Shown here: positions 1 to 8,246 of the stretch, in pieces
How positions within the stretch are numbered: the first letter of the stretch is position 1
How the letters are laid out: every line of letters begins with the position of its first letter
Assembly (NCBI RefSeq): GCF_042662125.1
Contig: NZ_JBHSXL010000010.1
Location: forward strand, 1 to 64,000
Length of the DNA stretch: 64,000 nucleotides
Direction: 5' to 3'
Origin: Halopenitus salinus
GTDB lineage: Archaea > Halobacteriota > Halobacteria > Halobacteriales > Haloferacaceae
Position numbers and translations under genes: made by a program
The notes under the pieces: generated by a model
Database searches by the model: none
Seen by the model: the letters and a program-made list of their open reading frames with translations, nothing else
What the model was told of the DNA's origin: nothing

Positions 1-378
1 GAGTACGTCGAATACAAAGCCGAGGTGGTCGAGATCTCGGTCGAACAAGTGAGTCCCGCCTACACCTCCCAGCGGTGTTCGAAGTGTGGCTTCACTCACG
101 AAAACAACCGCCCGAAGTCGGACGGGCAGGACGTGTTTGAGTGTTTGAAGTGCGGATACTCACCGCACGCGGACTACAACGCGGCGAAGAATATTGGTCT
201 GAAACATCTCCGCTCGGCGCAAACGTCGTCGAGCGGAGGCGCACCCGTAAACGTGCGCTTGAATCGCGGGACGTTGAACGTGAACGGCGAGTACGAGCCT
301 GCCAGCAATGGCCAGAACGGGAGTCCACGCGAAAGCCCCACCCTCAACGAAGCGAACGGCGAAGCCGTGAGCGAGTAG
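1..378 (+). CDS. tnpB: TnpB (IS200/IS605 OrfB), C-terminal part cut by window edge
   Basis: Frame 1 is open from the first base. The peptide carries the C-terminal zinc finger of TnpB (CSKCGF, then CLKCGY) followed by HADYNAAKN, which holds the last RuvC aspartate. TnpB is the RNA-guided nuclease of IS200/IS605 elements. The upstream RuvC motifs lie outside the window. It is closely similar to the TnpB ending at 2520, but the downstream sequence differs, so this is a separate element. The end motif GCGAGTAGGGTGGGGTAGTT recurs almost exactly near 6008-6030, which marks that place as a remnant of the same element type. Confidence 0.85.
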   Translation, partial: EYVEYKAEVVEISVEQVSPAYTSQRCSKCGFTHENNRPKSDGQDVFECLKCGYSPHADYNAAKNIGLKHLRSAQTSSSGGAPVNVRLNRGTLNVNGEYEPASNGQNGSPRESPTLNEANGEAVSE

Positions 379-439
379 GGTGGGGTAGTTTACATCCACC
401 CGAACGAATTAATACATCTAATACAAATAGTACAATAGG

Positions 440-802
440 ATGCCAATCAGTGCCGATCGGTTTGAATCGATCCCCGAGACGGAGGACGGCCCGACCCCGG
501 GAACGAACGCCCACGAGGTACTTTCGTTCCTCGAAGCGCACTCGGCGGAAGCGTTTACCCAGAGCGAGATCGTGGAGGCCACCGGGATCAGCGAGGGTTC
601 CGTCGGGCCGACACTCACTCGACTGCGGGACGAGGGACGCGTCGATCACAAGGGGATCTACTGGCGGGTCAGCGACCACGCCCGAAGTCTGGATGCAGCG
701 GCGGCTCACGCGGACGACGTCGCCGCGAGTCACGAGGAGGAGCCGTTCGCGTACGACGAGTGGCAGGAGCACGCGGTTGATCCCCGGGACGATCGTGAGT
801 GA
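440..802 (+). CDS. Winged-helix antitoxin-like protein of an HTH + PemK-like module
   Basis: A 120-residue protein with a winged helix: FTQSEIVEATGISEGSVGPT is the recognition region, followed by RLRDEGRV and a wing. It is clearly related to the protein at 13915-14280, which shares the SVGPTL core, and more distantly to 3682-4086. The stop overlaps the start of a PemK-like gene (795), as in two-gene toxin-antitoxin operons. The leader (about 410-438) has AT-rich TAATACAA and TAGTACAATA words resembling those before 13915, a possible shared operator. Antitoxin function is inferred from the gene order and the partner fold. Confidence 0.72.
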   Translation: MPISADRFESIPETEDGPTPGTNAHEVLSFLEAHSAEAFTQSEIVEATGISEGSVGPTLTRLRDEGRVDHKGIYWRVSDHARSLDAAAAHADDVAASHEEEPFAYDEWQEHAVDPRDDRE

Positions 803-1196
803 ACCGTACCGGAGGGGGGACGTCTTTTGGGCCCCCGACCCGTTCCGACGTGGATCGAACCCTCGGCTCTGGTTGGTCCTTGCCGCCCGGAATTTGCCGT
901 ATCCTGGTGAGGAGTACATCTGTGTGGCGCTCACGACCAGCGATCTGCCCGCAAACTACGAGGTGGGTGACGACTGGGAGACTGGCCGCGATCCGGACAA
1001 CGTGTCGTACTGTTCGCCGTGGGTGGTTGGAACCATCAAACACCGAGTAGTGGCGAATCCTCAGGGACGGATCACAGAGGAACAAGGAGGAAGCCCACGG
1101 CTTCAGCCGTGGGAGGAATCCGACACTACACGTAACAAACCACGAGAGATAGTCACCCGACTCCCCAACACCATCCATAAGTTCATAAATAACTAG
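795..1196 (+). pseudogene. PemK/MazF-like toxin with C-terminus replaced by IS sequence
   Basis: The GTG at 795 overlaps the stop of the HTH gene. The product begins VSEPYRRGDVFWAPDPF and has the core SPWVVGTIKHRVVANPQG. It aligns along its length with the intact 108-residue partner at 14284-14610 (SPWSVTTLKDAVIDTQPAQV). The similarity stops after ITEE (about 1082), where the reading frame runs into the hairpin of an IS200/IS605 element (1094-1113). The last helix of the family is therefore lost and replaced by about 37 unrelated residues. The family cleaves RNA or gyrase complexes in known PemK/MazF cases; activity here is doubtful. Confidence 0.6.
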
Positions 1197-1215
1197 ATAA
1201 ATATGTGAAATACGG

Positions 1216-2520
1216 ATGGTGGAGACGATTCGCACCGTCAAAGTCAAACTCGACGTACCCAACGGGCGGTGCAACGACCTCCATCAGACGAAAGATCAGT
1301 TTCTTCACTGTGCGAACACGACCGCAGCGTGGGCGTGGAGACACCCGAACGAGTACTGCGTCACCTCGAAACAAGAAGCCGAGAAGGCTCTGTACGAACG
1401 ACTTCGGGATGAAACAGCGCTGACTGCGAACCTCGTCCAGAAGGGAATCCGGCGTGCTATCGAGGCTACCAAAAGTGGTGTTGCCCGACTCAAGAAAGGC
1501 GAGAACACCCGTCAACCACACTTCGACGCGTGGAGCGTCGTCTACGACAAGCGCAGCGCGACGTTCCACCGCGACCACGTGTCCCTGTCAACAATAAACG
1601 GGCGTGTCGAGTGCCCGTACGTAATTCCTGACGATCCCAAGGACACACCGATCGGTGAGTACCTGCTGAACGAGGACTATGAGTTCCGGATGTCCACGCT
1701 CCAATACGACCGCTCGACCGAAGCATTCTACCTCCACGCGCGAATGCGCCGCACCGAACGCGACGAACACGAGCAGTCCACGGCTGTGTCTTCTGATGCC
1801 AAGCACAGAACAGTCCTTGGCGTCGATCTTAACGTGGACGGCTCGCTCGCCGTGACTTCCACGGGCGCGTTCATCGGCAATGCCGACGAGATGAATCATC
1901 GACGCCGCGAGTTCGAGAAGACCCGCGGGTCGATGCAACAGGCAGGAACACGGTCGGCACACCTGTCGATTCAGTCGATGAACGACCGAGAACACCGCTG
2001 GATGAAAGACGAACTCCACTATGCCTCGAACCAGATTCTCGAGGAAGCCCGCGACCACGGGTGTACGCACGTCGCCTTCGAGAATTTGACAGATATTCGC
2101 GAGCGAATGGCTGGCGTAAAGCGATTCCATGCGTGGGCGTTCCGACGCTTGTACGAGTACGTGGAGTACAAAGCCGAGATGTTGGGGATTGAGGTCGAGC
2201 AGGTGAGTCCGGCGTACACGAGCCAGCGGTGTTCGAAGTGCGGATTTACGCACGAGACGAATCGGCGATCGAAACACCAGTTCGTGTGTCAAAAGTGCGA
2301 GTACGAACTGAACGCGGACTACAACGCGAGCAAGAACATTGCTCGGAAACTGTTGAACCGACTCCATTCGAGGCAGACGTCTTCGGATGGAGGCGCACCC
2401 TGTCAGTGTGCGCTGACGTCAGGGACGCTGAACCTGAACGGCGAGTTTATCGCCTCCGTCAGATCGACGGCAGAAGGGGAGTCCACCGACAAGCCCACGA
2501 CTTCAGTCGTGGGTCACTGA
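1216..2520 (+). CDS. tnpB: TnpB, RNA-guided nuclease of IS200/IS605 element
   Basis: 434 residues, full length for the family. The N-terminal helix-turn-helix-like domain is followed by a RuvC fold with VLGVDLNVDGSLAV (first Asp, about residue 200), VAFENLTDIRERM (Glu, about 290) and NADYNASKN (last Asp). The zinc finger CSKCGF...CQKCEY sits just before the last motif. TnpB proteins cut DNA with a guide RNA transcribed from the gene's 3' end and right end, so the hairpin at 2494-2513 probably belongs to that omegaRNA. The gene appears intact. It is very similar to the partial copy at the window start. Confidence 0.9.
   Translation: MVETIRTVKVKLDVPNGRCNDLHQTKDQFLHCANTTAAWAWRHPNEYCVTSKQEAEKALYERLRDETALTANLVQKGIRRAIEATKSGVARLKKGENTRQPHFDAWSVVYDKRSATFHRDHVSLSTINGRVECPYVIPDDPKDTPIGEYLLNEDYEFRMSTLQYDRSTEAFYLHARMRRTERDEHEQSTAVSSDAKHRTVLGVDLNVDGSLAVTSTGAFIGNADEMNHRRREFEKTRGSMQQAGTRSAHLSIQSMNDREHRWMKDELHYASNQILEEARDHGCTHVAFENLTDIRERMAGVKRFHAWAFRRLYEYVEYKAEMLGIEVEQVSPAYTSQRCSKCGFTHETNRRSKHQFVCQKCEYELNADYNASKNIARKLLNRLHSRQTSSDGGAPCQCALTSGTLNLNGEFIASVRSTAEGESTDKPTTSVVGH
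2494..2513 (+). other. Subterminal hairpin at 3' end of tnpB, likely part of omegaRNA
   Basis: Perfect stem CCCACGACT with its complement AGTCGTGGG around a 2-base loop, inside the last codons of tnpB. In TnpB systems the guide RNA scaffold overlaps the 3' end of the gene and the right end of the element, with the guide lying just outside. Position and structure fit; no transcript evidence is available. Confidence 0.45.
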
Positions 2521-2600
2521 CACGGGAGTTCACGATCGTATGCTCGTACTATCTCTACGGGCAACTCGAACACGGCTCAGATATTGAGGAACAGTCTTAG

Positions 2601-2619
2601 GTACTACGGCACGTAGTAC
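2601..2619. promoter_or_regulatory. Palindromic operator candidate for AbrB-PIN operon
   Basis: Perfect inverted repeat GTACTACG-GCA-CGTAGTAC with 8-base arms, ending five bases before the GTG start of the AbrB-type antitoxin. AbrB/MazE-like antitoxins bind such palindromes over their own promoters, so autoregulation is likely. Confidence 0.55.
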
Positions 2620-2624
2620 TAGAT

Positions 2625-2903
2625 GTGAGCACCGACACTGACAACGAGGGGAAGACGACTCGCATCACGAGGAAGGGACAGGTTACGATCCCGAAGGAAC
2701 TCCGCGAGGAATTCGGGCTCGAAGAGGGTGACGAACTCCGATGGGAAAAGACGGAGGAGGGCATCAGAGTTCGGAAGACGACCCGATCGGCGGGTCGCGG
2801 GATGCTCGTCGACGACGACGTTCCCGAGGAGAAACGAGAGGAGATGGCCGAAGAAATGGGATCCGAGATCCGTGAAAAACGCCGGTCGGAGTGGCAGCCG
2901 TGA
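2625..2903 (+). CDS. AbrB/MazE-type antitoxin
   Basis: A 92-residue protein that starts with a swapped-hairpin AbrB domain: TRITRKGQVTIPKELREEFG, then LEEGDELRW, the standard SpoVT/AbrB signature. The charged C-terminal half (EEKREEMAEEMGSEIREKRR) would wrap the toxin. GTG at 2625 is the only sensible start. The next gene, a PIN-domain toxin, starts inside its stop codon (GTGA). A perfect palindrome directly upstream suggests autorepression. A second AbrB-PIN pair lies at 12275-13005. Confidence 0.85.
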   Translation: MSTDTDNEGKTTRITRKGQVTIPKELREEFGLEEGDELRWEKTEEGIRVRKTTRSAGRGMLVDDDVPEEKREEMAEEMGSEIREKRRSEWQP

Positions 2904-3301
2904 CACGTTACACCGTCGACGGGGTGGCGATGGCTCGGTACCTCGTCGACCGACTCCCATCGGCTGCGGACGAGATCTTCACGCGAGCTGAACAGGGTGT
3001 CGACGTCGTCGAAGCGCCGACGATCGCCATCAGCGAAGCGATCTGGACCGCCGTCAACAACGGCGAGATCGCCGGCGTCGAGGTGGACACGACTCCGAAC
3101 GCGGTGCTGCGAGGGCTCGTGAACGACGGGCCAGTACGGGTCGCCCCGACCGATGAACAAGACCTCGCGGTCTTTGGGAGCCTTCTCGACCACTATACGC
3201 TCCACGACGCCTTACTCATCGCCAATCACCGCGTCCGCGGAACCGAGGCGATCGTTACGAAAGACAGGGAATTCTCCGGCGAGGACACCGTCTGGCGCTG
3301 A
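2900..3301 (+). CDS. PIN-domain toxin (VapC-like)
   Basis: About 133 residues with a PIN nuclease layout: Asp in TRYTVDGVAMARYLVD near the start, Glu in IAISEAIW, and the C-terminal acidic residues in HDALLIA and IVTKDREF. PIN toxins cleave tRNA or rRNA with Mg ions. The GTG at 2900 overlaps the antitoxin stop; another in-frame GTG lies at 2891. The first motif is less canonical than the usual LDTN form, so activity is not assured, but operon context supports the call. Confidence 0.8.
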   Translation: MTRYTVDGVAMARYLVDRLPSAADEIFTRAEQGVDVVEAPTIAISEAIWTAVNNGEIAGVEVDTTPNAVLRGLVNDGPVRVAPTDEQDLAVFGSLLDHYTLHDALLIANHRVRGTEAIVTKDREFSGEDTVWR

Positions 3302-3681
3302 CGCACCATCTCGAGAGTCGAGAAGAACAAGAAGAATGCCCGTCTGGGAGCCCGCATTCCTCGCTCAAAGTCCCCAGAAGTACACGATGCCGGCCGTCGT
3401 GACGACAGTCAAGGTCAGTAACCCACGACTAAAGTCGAGGGATTCCTCCTTGAATCTGTGTGAAGATCCGATTCGACAGGAAGGCATTTGCGTTCCTAGC
3501 GATTCTCATCGCCCATGATGAATTGGGAGAGCGAACGAGATATGGCGCGAGACGTCGAGGAGAACGAGGAGCTATTGGCATTTTTGGTGCTAAATCAAAA
3601 TAGCGGGGTGACTGATTGCACCGTCACAACTACTCCGAATCTTTGAGGGCAGGTCACGCTCCTCCGCGGTGTCGAAGGCGA
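3302..3681. other. Intergenic region with IS-end hairpin and repeat copy A
   Basis: No convincing gene. An imperfect IS200/IS605-type hairpin (CCCACGACT / AGTCGAGGG) followed by GATTCCTCC lies at 3422-3449 without a tnpB, so it is a solo end. From about 3571 to 3681 the sequence matches the degenerate repeat found at 6093 and 19427 (shared words: GCTATTGGCATTTTTGGTGC, then AATAGCGGGGTGACTGATTG). Reverse-strand codons around 3340-3410 read like the end of a membrane protein (TVVTTAGIVYFWGL), then a stop; this is at most a remnant. Confidence 0.5.
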
Positions 3682-4086
3682 TCACTCACCACTGCCGCCT
3701 TCCAACTCTTCGAGCTCCGTTTCGAGTTCCTCGCCAGTACGTCCCTCGCCGATTCGTTTCTCGGGTTCCTCGGGCGTGACATCCGCATTGCGGTGGCGAT
3801 CGAACATTCGATCGACCTGGTTGAGACTCGAAACGTACCGTCGGACGTCCGTCCGTTCGTCGAGGGCGTGGTAGTACCCGTCGTCGGTCTTTCCGACGTA
3901 GCCGTCGTCGTAGAGGCGTTTGAGTGTCGTCGTGGCGGTCCCTCGAGGGATCTCGAGCGATTCCGTGACCTCTTGCGGGGAGTATCCCCATTCGGGATTT
4001 CGATACAGATACGCCACGATGTCCGACTTCGTTGTTCCCGGTCTGAGCGAGAGGTCGGGATCGTGGTCCTCGAGTAGTACCGGCAT
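3682..4086 (-). CDS. Orphan winged-helix antitoxin-like protein
   Basis: 134 residues. The winged helix reads WGYSPQEVTESLEIPRGTAT with a following TLKRLYDDGYV and a wing DDGYYHA, like the HTH partners of the PemK-like toxins at 440 and 13915. The stop overlaps a GTG that opens VSDRLRHRGGA and then stops, so the expected toxin gene survives only as about a dozen codons. The C-terminus is rich in Glu and Gly. The first 14 codons (MPVLLEDHDPDLSL) recur almost exactly in a remnant at 7798-7839. Likely an antitoxin that has lost its toxin. Confidence 0.65.
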   Translation of the reverse strand: MPVLLEDHDPDLSLRPGTTKSDIVAYLYRNPEWGYSPQEVTESLEIPRGTATTTLKRLYDDGYVGKTDDGYYHALDERTDVRRYVSSLNQVDRMFDRHRNADVTPEEPEKRIGEGRTGEELETELEELEGGSGE

Positions 4087-4331
4087 GTACCCGGATGTAG
4101 CCGATTGTATGATAAAGCTATTTCGGCCAATTCTCAGGCATGTTTAGGGCACTTCAGGGGTGTATCGAGGACAAACCACGAGACGCGGGCATTTCGAGAT
4201 CTCCTCGACGACTCACACACCGCGTGCCGCGTGCCGATCGGACTGGGTCAGGCGGCATCGCGATCGACGGCGACCGGCGACGATCGACGGCAGCACGATC
4301 GGAATCGTCGACCGGACGACGGCCGAGCGCA

Positions 4332-5747
4332 TCACCGGTCGTCTTGACGTTCGAGAACCGCAACGACGTCGGACAGATCGAAGAGACGGAGGTCACCACG
4401 ATCGTTTGCAGCCTCCTCGACGGACCGTTTGAACCCGGAGCGGCTGAACAAGGCGAATTCGTACGTCGCCTCACCACCGCCGGGAGGCGTCCAGTCGATA
4501 TGCTCCACGTCGTCTTCGAGACCCGCGAGCACGTCATATCCAAGGGGGGTGGTGGTGAATTTCGCTTCCCCGGCGATCACCGTTGACTCGTCGGTGGGTG
4601 CGACGATGTCGATCTCCCGCCCCTTGTACCACCACTGGCGTGGGAGCTGTGTGAGCTGGGCGTCAGGATAGAGCGCCGGGAGCGCCTGGTGACACAGCGA
4701 TTCGAACGTTTCGCTGACGAAGTCGGACACTGTCGGTTCGATGAGATCCGCGTAGGCGTTCTCGCCGTAGAGTTCGTACTGCCCCTCGCGGCCGTAGAGA
4801 TACCGGAAATAAAACCGGAACACGGGATCTCGAATCCGGTACCGAGTCCGCTTGCTGCGCGCCGGATCGGCGAATGCCGGATGGTGTTTCTCGATGATCC
4901 GGAGCGTTTCCAGCCGGTCGAAGTAGTACGACGTGTTGGTACTCGCGATGCCGGCTCCCTGGGCGATCTCGTTTCGACTCCGGTTCCCGCTGGCCATCGA
5001 CTCCAGCACGGAGAAATACGTGTTCACCTCGGTAAGTTCCATCTGGAGGACAGTTTCGGGCTCGTCGTGGAGTGGGCCATCCGGATCGCAAAGCAGTCGC
5101 GTGATGTTCTCTCCGAGACTCCGTGCTGGATCGAGCGGGCTGAGATATCGAGGGGTGCCCCCGAAGACGCCATAGATGAACACCCGTTCTTCGGGATCGT
5201 ACGTCGGGACGAATTCTTGGATGGAGCGAAACGGCAGCTGGGTGAGTTCGATGCGACCGTTCGGCGTTTGGGACACGCGCCCGTAGAGCGGCGCGCCACC
5301 ATCGAGGACGTGGGTATGAATCATCCCGATCGCAGAGCCCGTGAGGACGAGCGTTGCCCGGCTCTCGTCGACGGCTGTATCCCACAGGTGTTGAATGACC
5401 GAGGGAAGCCCCTCGTTCGATTCGATGAGGTACGGGAATTCGTCGATGACGATGACCGCGTCCCTGTCGGTGAGATACGTGAGGAGTGGTTCCCACTCCT
5501 CTTTGACGGCGGTGACGTCCGGATAGGTCGTCGCTGCTGCCTCGACGAACCGACTGAGCTGTGTCGTCGCCGTCCCGTGGACTGCCTGGTAGTACACGGC
5601 ATCGTCGCGGTCGGCGATCGATCGACGAACGAGTGCGCTCTTGCCGATCTGGCGGCGCCCATAGATGACTGCGAGTTCCGCAGCGTCGCTCCCATAGAGC
5701 GTCTGTAACCGATCGAGTTCATCGGCCCGATCGACGAACTGGTTCAT
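4332..5747 (-). CDS. Archaeal AAA-type ATPase with C-terminal DUF234 nuclease-like domain
   Basis: 471 residues. It opens with FVDRADELDRLQ, the usual entry motif of archaeal ATPases, then Walker A GRRQIGKSALV (about residues 30-40) and Walker B VIVIDEFPYL (about 98-107). A winged helix (NEIAQGAGIASTNTSYY) lies near residue 265. The C-terminal part has a DUF234-like PD-(D/E)XK pattern, WYKGREIDIVAP then VIAGEAKFT. These proteins are common in archaeal accessory regions; the role is unknown, perhaps mobile-element or defence related. The upstream leader has the palindrome TAGTCTAGACTA near 5805, where a promoter would lie. Confidence 0.85.
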   Translation of the reverse strand: MNQFVDRADELDRLQTLYGSDAAELAVIYGRRQIGKSALVRRSIADRDDAVYYQAVHGTATTQLSRFVEAAATTYPDVTAVKEEWEPLLTYLTDRDAVIVIDEFPYLIESNEGLPSVIQHLWDTAVDESRATLVLTGSAIGMIHTHVLDGGAPLYGRVSQTPNGRIELTQLPFRSIQEFVPTYDPEERVFIYGVFGGTPRYLSPLDPARSLGENITRLLCDPDGPLHDEPETVLQMELTEVNTYFSVLESMASGNRSRNEIAQGAGIASTNTSYYFDRLETLRIIEKHHPAFADPARSKRTRYRIRDPVFRFYFRYLYGREGQYELYGENAYADLIEPTVSDFVSETFESLCHQALPALYPDAQLTQLPRQWWYKGREIDIVAPTDESTVIAGEAKFTTTPLGYDVLAGLEDDVEHIDWTPPGGGEATYEFALFSRSGFKRSVEEAANDRGDLRLFDLSDVVAVLERQDDR

Positions 5748-5841
5748 ACCTCCTGTCGGTGCGGGTGATACATATACCTCCCGGAGTTGGAAGTGAAACT
5801 ATTATAGTCTAGACTATACTTATGCACACGATAATATTATC

Positions 5842-5928
5842 CTAGTCATACCAGTGGTTCGGATCGGCCTCAATGTCGAGTTCCTCGATCGCGATGTAGC
5901 CGACCTGACCGGAGAAGTGGTCGTACCG
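5842..5928 (-). pseudogene. C-terminal remnant of an unidentified protein
   Basis: The minus strand reads 28 plausible codons, ending GYIAIEELDIEADPNHWYD and a TAG stop, with haloarchaeal acidic composition, and loses coding character upstream. It looks like the last part of a gene whose body was deleted. I do not recognise the family. Confidence 0.35.
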
Positions 5929-5956
5929 GGTATCGGATCAGGCTGGTTCAACTGAA

Positions 5957-6031
5957 GCGGTAGCGCGGAGTCTCCTTCCGCAAGGAGCGACCGAAGCGCT
6001 AGCGAAGGAAGCGAGTAGGGTGGGGTAGTTG
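5957..6031 (+). mobile_element. Remnant 3' end of an IS200/IS605 element
   Basis: The words AAGCGAGTAGGGTGGGGTAG match the end of the first tnpB and its flank at 367-390, including the TAG stop. Only the terminal tens of bases of tnpB are left. A right-end remnant of this kind shows that a related element once sat here. Confidence 0.55.
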
Positions 6032-6092
6032 ACGAACGTCGGCCAGCTCCGGTCGGTCCTCGAGAAGGGTTCACGTGGCCGCGTGCGGATCT

Positions 6093-6440
6093 GCTATTGG
6101 CATTTTTGGTGCTAAATCAAAATAGCGGGGTGACTGATTGCACTGTCACAACTACTCCGGATCTCCGAGGACAGATGACGCTCCTCCGTGGCGTCGAAGG
6201 CGATCGCGAGGCCGCCACGAAGATGATCGAACGAACCGGCACGACGATTGAGGCCGAATTGGCGCCGCGACGCTTCGAGTCACCGCCCCGGAAACGGCCG
6301 TCGACGGTCTCGCGACCCTCGATCCCGTGTCGTCGATCGAACTCGAACCGGCGGACGTCCGACCGCTTGAGTTGGGAAACGGACCCTCCCGCAGTCGTGT
6401 GGTTGAGAAGCGAGGGATCATCCCGAGTCGTCGAGGACGG
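6093..6440 (+). repeat. Degenerate repeat, copy B (longest open copy)
   Basis: About 340 bases shared with copy A (3571-3681) and copy C (19427-19745), and in part with 12041-12150 and 13010-13060. Conserved blocks: AATAGCGGGGTGACTGATTG; CTCCTCCGTGGCGTCGAAGG; and CCTCGATCCCGTGTCGTCGA. In this copy one frame is open from GTG 6118 (VTDCTVTTTPDLRGQMTLLR...), then shifts into another (LDPVSSIELEPADV). It looks like a decayed gene or non-autonomous element that was repeatedly copied next to IS200/IS605 ends. No known family recognised. Confidence 0.5.
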
Positions 6441-6570
6441 TCACTCAGGTAGGTTGCGTAAGTCTAGATGATCGCTTATGTGTTGATTTAAATCCTCAAT
6501 ACATCTCGATAAATCTATCAAAAGGCAATGCAATAGACTTAGGAGGGGGTAGGACTATCTCTAAGTCAAA

Positions 6571-7713
6571 ATGGATGCCGAACGATTTGAACAGGGGCCG
6601 GGGACGATCGACCCGTACGATGGGCTTCCGTGTTATCGTCCCGAGAGTCTCCCGCCGTCGATCGAGTACACCGACGACGTGTTGCGGGTGTACGGCGATG
6701 CCCAGTATGCGCTCGGTCGACTTGCAACGTTGCACCGGAACGTGGACAACGAGAACCTGCTGATCGCGCCGTTCGTGGTTCGAGAAGCCGCGATGAGCTC
6801 ACAGATCGAGGGGACGAACGTGACGGTGTCGGACATCATCCTCCACGACATCGATACCTCCCCGCAACGATCTGCTGCCGATTCAACCGACGTTCGTGAG
6901 GCATACAACTACGTCGACGCAATACGGGAGGGATTCGATCGATTGGCAGCCGGTGATCAGCTCTCCGTCACGATGATCTGTGACCTTCACGAAACGTTGC
7001 TCAGTGATGTCCGCGGGGTCGAGGAACACCCCGGGCAGCTCCGGGATGTGCCGGTCTACATCGGCTCACCGGATGGGTCGGCTGCGACAGCCCGCTTCAT
7101 TCCGGCCAATCCTGACACCGTCGATCTCCTCTTAGAGCAACTCGTCTCGTATATGAATCGGGGCTCGTATCCACCGCTGATCGACGTTGCGATCACGCAT
7201 TATCAGTTCGAGACGATCCATCCGTTCCGAGACGGAAACGGTCGGCTTGGGCGCCTGTTGATGATGCTCCAACTGTACGACGCAGGGCTGTTACCGGAGC
7301 CCTATCTGTATTTGAGTGCGTACTTCAATCGTCATCGACAGCAGTACCTCGACTATTTACTCGCTGTGAGTAGCGACGGAGCCTGGGAGCAGTGGATCAC
7401 GTTCGTGCTTAATGCGATCGCCGAGCAGGCGATCGATGCGTATGACTGTGGTGTGGAGCTGCAGTCGCTCCGTGCTGACTATCACTCACTATTCCCGAAT
7501 CGGCCTGTTGCGAGAGATGTGATCGATTACGTTTTCGAGGAACCGTATCTGACGGCGCCACGAGCGATCGAGGCGACGGGCCGCTCACGGCAGGCCGTTT
7601 ACGACGCGATCGAGGCGCTCGAAACGGAGGGGATCGTCGATGAGATCTCGGATTCCGAACGCTATCGAGTCTATGAAGCGCCGGACATCCTTCGCGTCGT
7701 CGAATCGCCGTAG
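6571..7713 (+). CDS. Fic-family AMPylase/NMPylase with self-inhibitory helix
   Basis: 380 residues. The Fic core motif is HPFRDGNGRLGR (about residues 219-230), with the catalytic His and phosphate-binding loop intact. The class II inhibitory motif (S/T)xxxE(G/N) is present as SSQIEGT near residue 72, upstream of the core, so the enzyme is probably self-restrained. The N-terminus has the Fic_N type region with a YRPESLPP stretch. The C-terminus carries a winged helix (ATGRSRQAVYDAIEALETEG), as in many standalone Fic proteins that also bind DNA. Fic enzymes transfer AMP or other nucleotides to target proteins. Located among toxin-antitoxin genes. Confidence 0.92.
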   Translation: MDAERFEQGPGTIDPYDGLPCYRPESLPPSIEYTDDVLRVYGDAQYALGRLATLHRNVDNENLLIAPFVVREAAMSSQIEGTNVTVSDIILHDIDTSPQRSAADSTDVREAYNYVDAIREGFDRLAAGDQLSVTMICDLHETLLSDVRGVEEHPGQLRDVPVYIGSPDGSAATARFIPANPDTVDLLLEQLVSYMNRGSYPPLIDVAITHYQFETIHPFRDGNGRLGRLLMMLQLYDAGLLPEPYLYLSAYFNRHRQQYLDYLLAVSSDGAWEQWITFVLNAIAEQAIDAYDCGVELQSLRADYHSLFPNRPVARDVIDYVFEEPYLTAPRAIEATGRSRQAVYDAIEALETEGIVDEISDSERYRVYEAPDILRVVESP

Positions 7714-7955
7714 TCGGAGCGATCGAGACCCTTGCTGTTCGACTTGCGTGTTGCACACCCCGAAGACAACGTCCCAGCCCAGAGAGTGGATGGTGCTGAG
7801 GGAGAGGTCGGGATCGTGGTCCTCGAGTAGCACCGACATGGAATACCCAGATGTAGTCGATTGTCTGATAAAGCGATGTATCACCGTTGACCGCCGTTGG
7901 GAAATCGGTGCTTGACGCCGACGTATTTGTATACGTTGCATACATTGTGAAAAGT
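7714..7955. other. Antitoxin gene remnant and UPF0175 promoter
   Basis: On the minus strand, 7798-7839 encodes MSVLLEDHDPDLSL, the same start as the HTH gene at 4086, together with a similar upstream flank (TGTAGTCGATTGTCTGATAAAGC). The rest of that gene is absent. At 7925-7950 an AT-rich block with GTATACGTTGCATAC sits about 27 bases before the UPF0175 start and is the probable promoter. Confidence 0.5.
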
Positions 7956-8246
7956 ATGGGAACGATCTCGGCACGCGTGCCCGACGAGTTGGAGGCCGAG
8001 CTCGACGCGTATCTCGAAGAGGAGAACCTCGACCGGAGTACGGCCGTTCGAAAGCTCCTCTCCGAGGGTCTCGAGGAGTGGCGTCGCGAACGAGCGCTCG
8101 ACCAACTTGCGGCCGGATCGATCACGTTCAGTAAAGCGGCAGAGCTGGCGGGGATGTCCGTCTGGGACTTCGCGCACCTCGCCAAGGACCGTGACATCAC
8201 CTGGGTGGCGGACGACCATCTCGACGCGGATCTCGAGGCACTGTGA
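7956..8246 (+). CDS. UPF0175-family antitoxin
   Basis: About 96 residues from ATG 7956: MGTISARVPDELEAELDAYL gives a ribbon-helix-helix-like start, followed by the UPF0175 pattern ALDQLAAGSITFSKAAELAG then SVWDFAHLAKDRDI. UPF0175 proteins are antitoxins of PIN toxins in archaea. The longer upstream frame is rejected because the start at 7956 has a TATA-like element at leaderless distance. The next gene follows immediately (TGA ATG) but is truncated, so the antitoxin has lost its partner. A homologous pair is at 30797-31626. Confidence 0.82.
   Translation: MGTISARVPDELEAELDAYLEEENLDRSTAVRKLLSEGLEEWRRERALDQLAAGSITFSKAAELAGMSVWDFAHLAKDRDITWVADDHLDADLEAL

Larger units (their letters stand above)
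1089..2540 (+). mobile_element. IS200/IS605-family element with tnpB only (IS1341 type)
   Basis: The element contains one intact tnpB and no tnpA. A perfect stem CCCACGGCT/AGCCGTGGG lies at 1094-1113 just before the gene, and a related stem CCCACGACT/AGTCGTGGG lies at 2494-2513 across the 3' end of the gene. Such subterminal hairpins, and the absence of inverted repeats or a target duplication, are typical of this family. The exact ends cannot be fixed by eye. The left end interrupts the PemK-like toxin gene. A weaker copy of the hairpin stands alone at 3422-3441. Confidence 0.7.
5748..6570. other. Gene-poor stretch of remnants between ATPase and fic
   Basis: Contains the ATPase leader, a 3' gene remnant on the minus strand (5842-5928), an IS200/IS605 end remnant (about 5957-6031) and repeat copy B (6093-6440). 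The last 120 bases are AT-rich and probably hold the fic promoter. No intact gene is seen. Confidence 0.6.

Noticed and set aside
7585..7839. Minus-strand frame starting MSVLLEDHDPDLSL
   Set aside because: Only the first 14 codons match a known gene; the rest runs into the fic gene in antisense.
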